Shown here: positions 4,890 to 7,089 of the stretch, piece after piece | Layout: the number at the start of each line of letters is the position of its first letter | Position numbering within the stretch: the first letter of the stretch is position 1 | From: Candidatus Thorarchaeota archaeon SMTZ1-83 | Lineage (GTDB): Archaea; Asgardarchaeota; Thorarchaeia; Thorarchaeales; Thorarchaeaceae | NCBI GenBank assembly: GCA_001563325.1 | Contig: LRSK01000064.1 | Location: 1-7,089 of the forward strand | Reading direction: 5' to 3' | Length of the DNA: 7,089 nt | Made by a program: the position numbers and the translations under genes | The notes under the pieces: model-generated | What the model saw: the letters and a program-made list of their open reading frames with translations, nothing else | Database searches by the model: none | What the model was told of the DNA's origin: nothing

Positions 4890-6761
4890 TCAGGCCGCGC
4901 CTCTTCTGCGGACTGCGTAGAGTGCAATTACGAGAGCAATAGCTCCGCCAACACCGGCTATGATGACAATTGAGTAGTCCAATCTAGCTATCGAGAAGGC
5001 TGAATCCGACACATCCTCCGCTACTAGACCGGCAGAACTCCTTGCAGCAACCCGTATGAGGTATTCCTCTCCGGGCGAGAGTCCGCGCACGTTCCAGTGA
5101 GTTTCAGTCCCCTCAGTATCACGAAGAATCTCAGTCCACGTTTCTCCACCATCCGCAGAGAAGAACACATCGTAGGTAACCTGAAGGCCCCACGATTCCT
5201 CGGACTCCATCCAAGTTATTGAGCAGTCATCGACTATTGTTTCTCCCCCGTTCGGTGTCAAGACAGTCGGAATTGACAGAGTGTGACTTGCGACTTCGTA
5301 CATTGCACTAGTGACATACTCGGACACCAAGCCGCTGCTACATTGTGCAACAACCTTGAACTTGTATTCAGAACTCTCTGCGAACTCTGAAGAGTTCCAG
5401 TCAAGCAGTGTATCAGTTAGACCGTGAGCAATCTCAATCCATGAAGATCCCATGTCTGTTGAAACTGACACGTTATAGGTCACATCGTGGCCAAATGTGT
5501 CACTAGCAATACTCCAGCTAATCTGTACAGGTCCCCAGAACTTCTCTCCCGTCATTGATTCGTTTGGAAAAATCAGTCTTGGCTTTGTGAGGATATGCAT
5601 CAAATCCGTCAGGAACACTCTGACATGTGGCTCACTGTCACTCTGGGCAGCAACAAGCCCGTACTGGTAGGGTCGGTCAACAATGTCGTTTTCATCCAAA
5701 TCTGGCCATGTCCAGACGTCGTAGTAGTTGCCTGCAATATCATTGTTTGTACCTGTGTGGTCAAGATATGTGGCGCTCCCTGAGAATAGCAGATTGTTCT
5801 CAATGAAGTTGTTCTGGGTAACATAGTTGTCGTCTGATTGGCAACGGAGCCCCTGCATCTGACTCCTGTAGAACGTATTGGCAACAATGTCCGTATATTC
5901 GCCAGCCACATCCAGAGAGTATCCTCCACTCTCATACAGGACATTATCTTGAATGATAGAATCAGCTGAGGCCTCTATCGAGATTCCATCTACGAGGCTA
6001 TGACCCACCAGATTCCTCTCTAGTCTGCATCTATGCGAGTTACCAAGTTTGATGCCACTCATGTCGCTATGCGTCACTACGTTGAGCGTTATGTTGGTCT
6101 CAGAGGAGTCTCGCAGACGAATACCATCATTTGAGGACTCATATACGTCGTTTTCAGTGATTGAGCAGTTATCTGAATAGTCAGCAAGAATGCCCCAACC
6201 GTCTACACTCTGTATTGTGTTGTTTGAGAACTCGCAATAGTCTGAACCGAGAGAGTAGATTCCCGTAGAGTCTGCACCAGTGATACTGTGAATTGAATTA
6301 TTGGTTGCCAGTACATTATCCGACACTGTGACTAGTATGCCGGAACTCACTGAACTCTGTATTGTGTTATTCCAGATCTTTGCATTCGTCACATTCTGTA
6401 GAACGATCCCTATTGGCCCTCCAACTAGAAGACACCCTCGAACTTCAAAGAATACAGTCGTATTCCCAATCTGAATTGGAGAAGTCGCCGACACTGTGAT
6501 ATTCAACTCTTCAATGACATAAGGATCAATGAGTGAACCGCTGCCGTTCCAAGAGTTTGAAGCCGCTTGAGCAGCGAAGTCATCATTATCTGTGATATGA
6601 ATAGGTAGGCTCTCTTCATACCCGGATTCAACAGAAACGAAGCCATCTGCAACATCTGGTTTGTGGAAGGCAGTCGGATCGCCAGGGCAACAATGAGTCG
6701 CCGTTATCGAACAAGAAACGAGTACAGCCAAACATAACAGAGCAATTGACTTCACCCTCAT
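4890..6761 (-). CDS. Secreted beta-helix protein with two Ig/Fn3-like domains and membrane anchor
   Basis: The 623-residue product (counted from ATG 6761) begins with a signal peptide (MRVKSIALLCLAVLVSC). A NosD-like cap follows (DDFAAQAAS...GSGSLIDPYVIEELNI, about 59-88), then coils of about 23 residues (NNTIQS...GILV..SDN type) up to about 343. The typical NosD end motif is present: GNYYDVW with D, D, D, then DRPYQY (344-368), probably a calcium-stabilised cap. Two similar Ig/Fn3-like domains (about 393-491 and 495-591) share WxEI, LxW/HWN and EYxxxVxAxSxxGLVxE. A membrane helix (596-616) and RRR follow. N-glycosylation sequons are frequent, Cys is rare in the coils, unlike the 806-residue protein. 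TTG 6767, six bases earlier, sits closer to the ribosome binding site and is an alternative start. It is likely a surface protein for binding glycans or partners; no catalytic site is visible. Confidence 0.93.
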   Translation of the reverse strand: MRVKSIALLCLAVLVSCSITATHCCPGDPTAFHKPDVADGFVSVESGYEESLPIHITDNDDFAAQAASNSWNGSGSLIDPYVIEELNITVSATSPIQIGNTTVFFEVRGCLLVGGPIGIVLQNVTNAKIWNNTIQSSVSSGILVTVSDNVLATNNSIHSITGADSTGIYSLGSDYCEFSNNTIQSVDGWGILADYSDNCSITENDVYESSNDGIRLRDSSETNITLNVVTHSDMSGIKLGNSHRCRLERNLVGHSLVDGISIEASADSIIQDNVLYESGGYSLDVAGEYTDIVANTFYRSQMQGLRCQSDDNYVTQNNFIENNLLFSGSATYLDHTGTNNDIAGNYYDVWTWPDLDENDIVDRPYQYGLVAAQSDSEPHVRVFLTDLMHILTKPRLIFPNESMTGEKFWGPVQISWSIASDTFGHDVTYNVSVSTDMGSSWIEIAHGLTDTLLDWNSSEFAESSEYKFKVVAQCSSGLVSEYVTSAMYEVASHTLSIPTVLTPNGGETIVDDCSITWMESEESWGLQVTYDVFFSADGGETWTEILRDTEGTETHWNVRGLSPGEEYLIRVAARSSAGLVAEDVSDSAFSIARLDYSIVIIAGVGGAIALVIALYAVRRRGAA

Positions 6762-6771
6762 ATACAATCAG

Positions 6772-6778
6772 ACCTCCT
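6772..6778 (-). promoter_or_regulatory. Ribosome binding site of the 623-residue gene
   Basis: AGGAGGT is a full Shine-Dalgarno core. It lies ten bases before ATG 6761 and four before TTG 6767. I favour the ATG because it places MRVK directly at the head of the signal peptide, but the TTG spacing is also acceptable. Confidence 0.65.
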
Positions 6779-6800
6779 TGAAGCATCGACTCCCTCGTCA

Positions 6801-7089
6801 TCAGGTTTCGACGGTGCCTCGCATCCTAATCACAATCACCAAGACAACTACAATGGCCGCTGCCCCAACCCCCACTCCAACCAACATTAGAGTCATGTCA
6901 CCGTCCCCTCCAGTAGTTGTAGTAGTAGCATCTTGAATAGAGAACGTCACAGAAACTGCTTCAGATGTCAGCCCCCCGTCTGCTGAAGCTTTTAGTTTGA
7001 CGACATAGTCCTCGCCAGCTTCTAGCTCTGAGATATCCCATGGATAGCTATTCCCAGTCAATCCAGAGGTCAAGTCAGTCCAGCTTGAA
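6801..7089 (-). CDS. C-terminal part of an anchored surface protein (cut by window edge)
   Basis: The reading frame is open to the right edge, so the gene begins outside the window; 95 residues are visible. They start in an Ig/Fn3-like domain (SSWTDLTSGL, then ELEAGEDYVVKLKASADGGLTSE) that closely resembles the two such domains of the next gene. A short Thr-rich stalk (ATTTTTGGDGD) follows, then one membrane helix (MLVGVGVGAAAIVVVLVIVI) and RMRG. This is the usual end of an archaeal surface protein: extracellular domains, glycosylated stalk, anchor. The stop lies 39 bases before the downstream ATG, with the ribosome binding site in between, so the two genes probably form one operon and arose by tandem duplication of at least the Ig/Fn3-like part. 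Any TTG inside the visible part is not the true start. Confidence 0.88.
   Translation of the reverse strand, partial: SSWTDLTSGLTGNSYPWDISELEAGEDYVVKLKASADGGLTSEAVSVTFSIQDATTTTTGGDGDMTLMLVGVGVGAAAIVVVLVIVIRMRGTVET

Noticed and set aside
5609..5944. Minus-strand ORF of 111 codons inside the 623-residue gene
   Set aside because: It is in another frame of a clearly coding beta-helix segment and has a Thr/Ser-rich shadow composition.

Overview
The window looks archaeal, and I would guess an Asgard archaeon of the Thorarchaeia type, with moderate to low confidence in the lineage. The reasons are an alanine tRNA gene broken by two bulge-helix-bulge introns, archaeal TATA boxes, strong GGAGG ribosome binding sites with TTG starts, and large NosD-like surface beta-helix proteins with an N-terminal cap of the type IDGDA...EGWPGDGSPGNPY and single C-terminal membrane anchors. 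Every gene I accept lies on the minus strand, so the window reads from right to left.

Right part (7089 to 4479): the 3' end of a surface-protein gene (Ig/Fn3-like domain, Thr-rich stalk, membrane anchor), then a complete secreted beta-helix protein with two domains of the same Ig/Fn3-like kind and its own membrane anchor, then a small TIGR04076-family protein of unknown function. Spacing is short and this could be one transcription unit.

Middle (4478 to 4182): a non-coding stretch with a good TATA box, an inverted repeat touching it, and a degenerate copy of the leader that precedes the tRNA gene. It serves as promoter region for the next unit: an HTH regulator with a Cys cluster (3717-4181), an 806-residue doubly anchored beta-helix protein whose start lies inside the regulator gene (22-base overlap), and a polytopic membrane protein (752-1303) whose ribosome binding site directly follows the beta-helix stop codon. 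The simplest reading is an operon in which a regulator controls a cell-surface beta-helix protein and a partner membrane protein. That linkage is inferred from layout only.

Left part (751 to 1): a short spacer, the tRNA-Ala(GGC) gene with a canonical anticodon-loop intron and a D-loop intron, and a small gene for a protein with two membrane segments. The most notable points are the doubly interrupted tRNA, the reuse of its upstream leader 3.85 kb away without a tRNA, the one-cysteine-per-turn, one-glycosylation-site-per-turn architecture of the large beta-helix protein with signs of coil shuffling, and the regulator/surface-protein overlap. I see no CRISPR array, insertion sequence, toxin-antitoxin pair or recognisable defence system.
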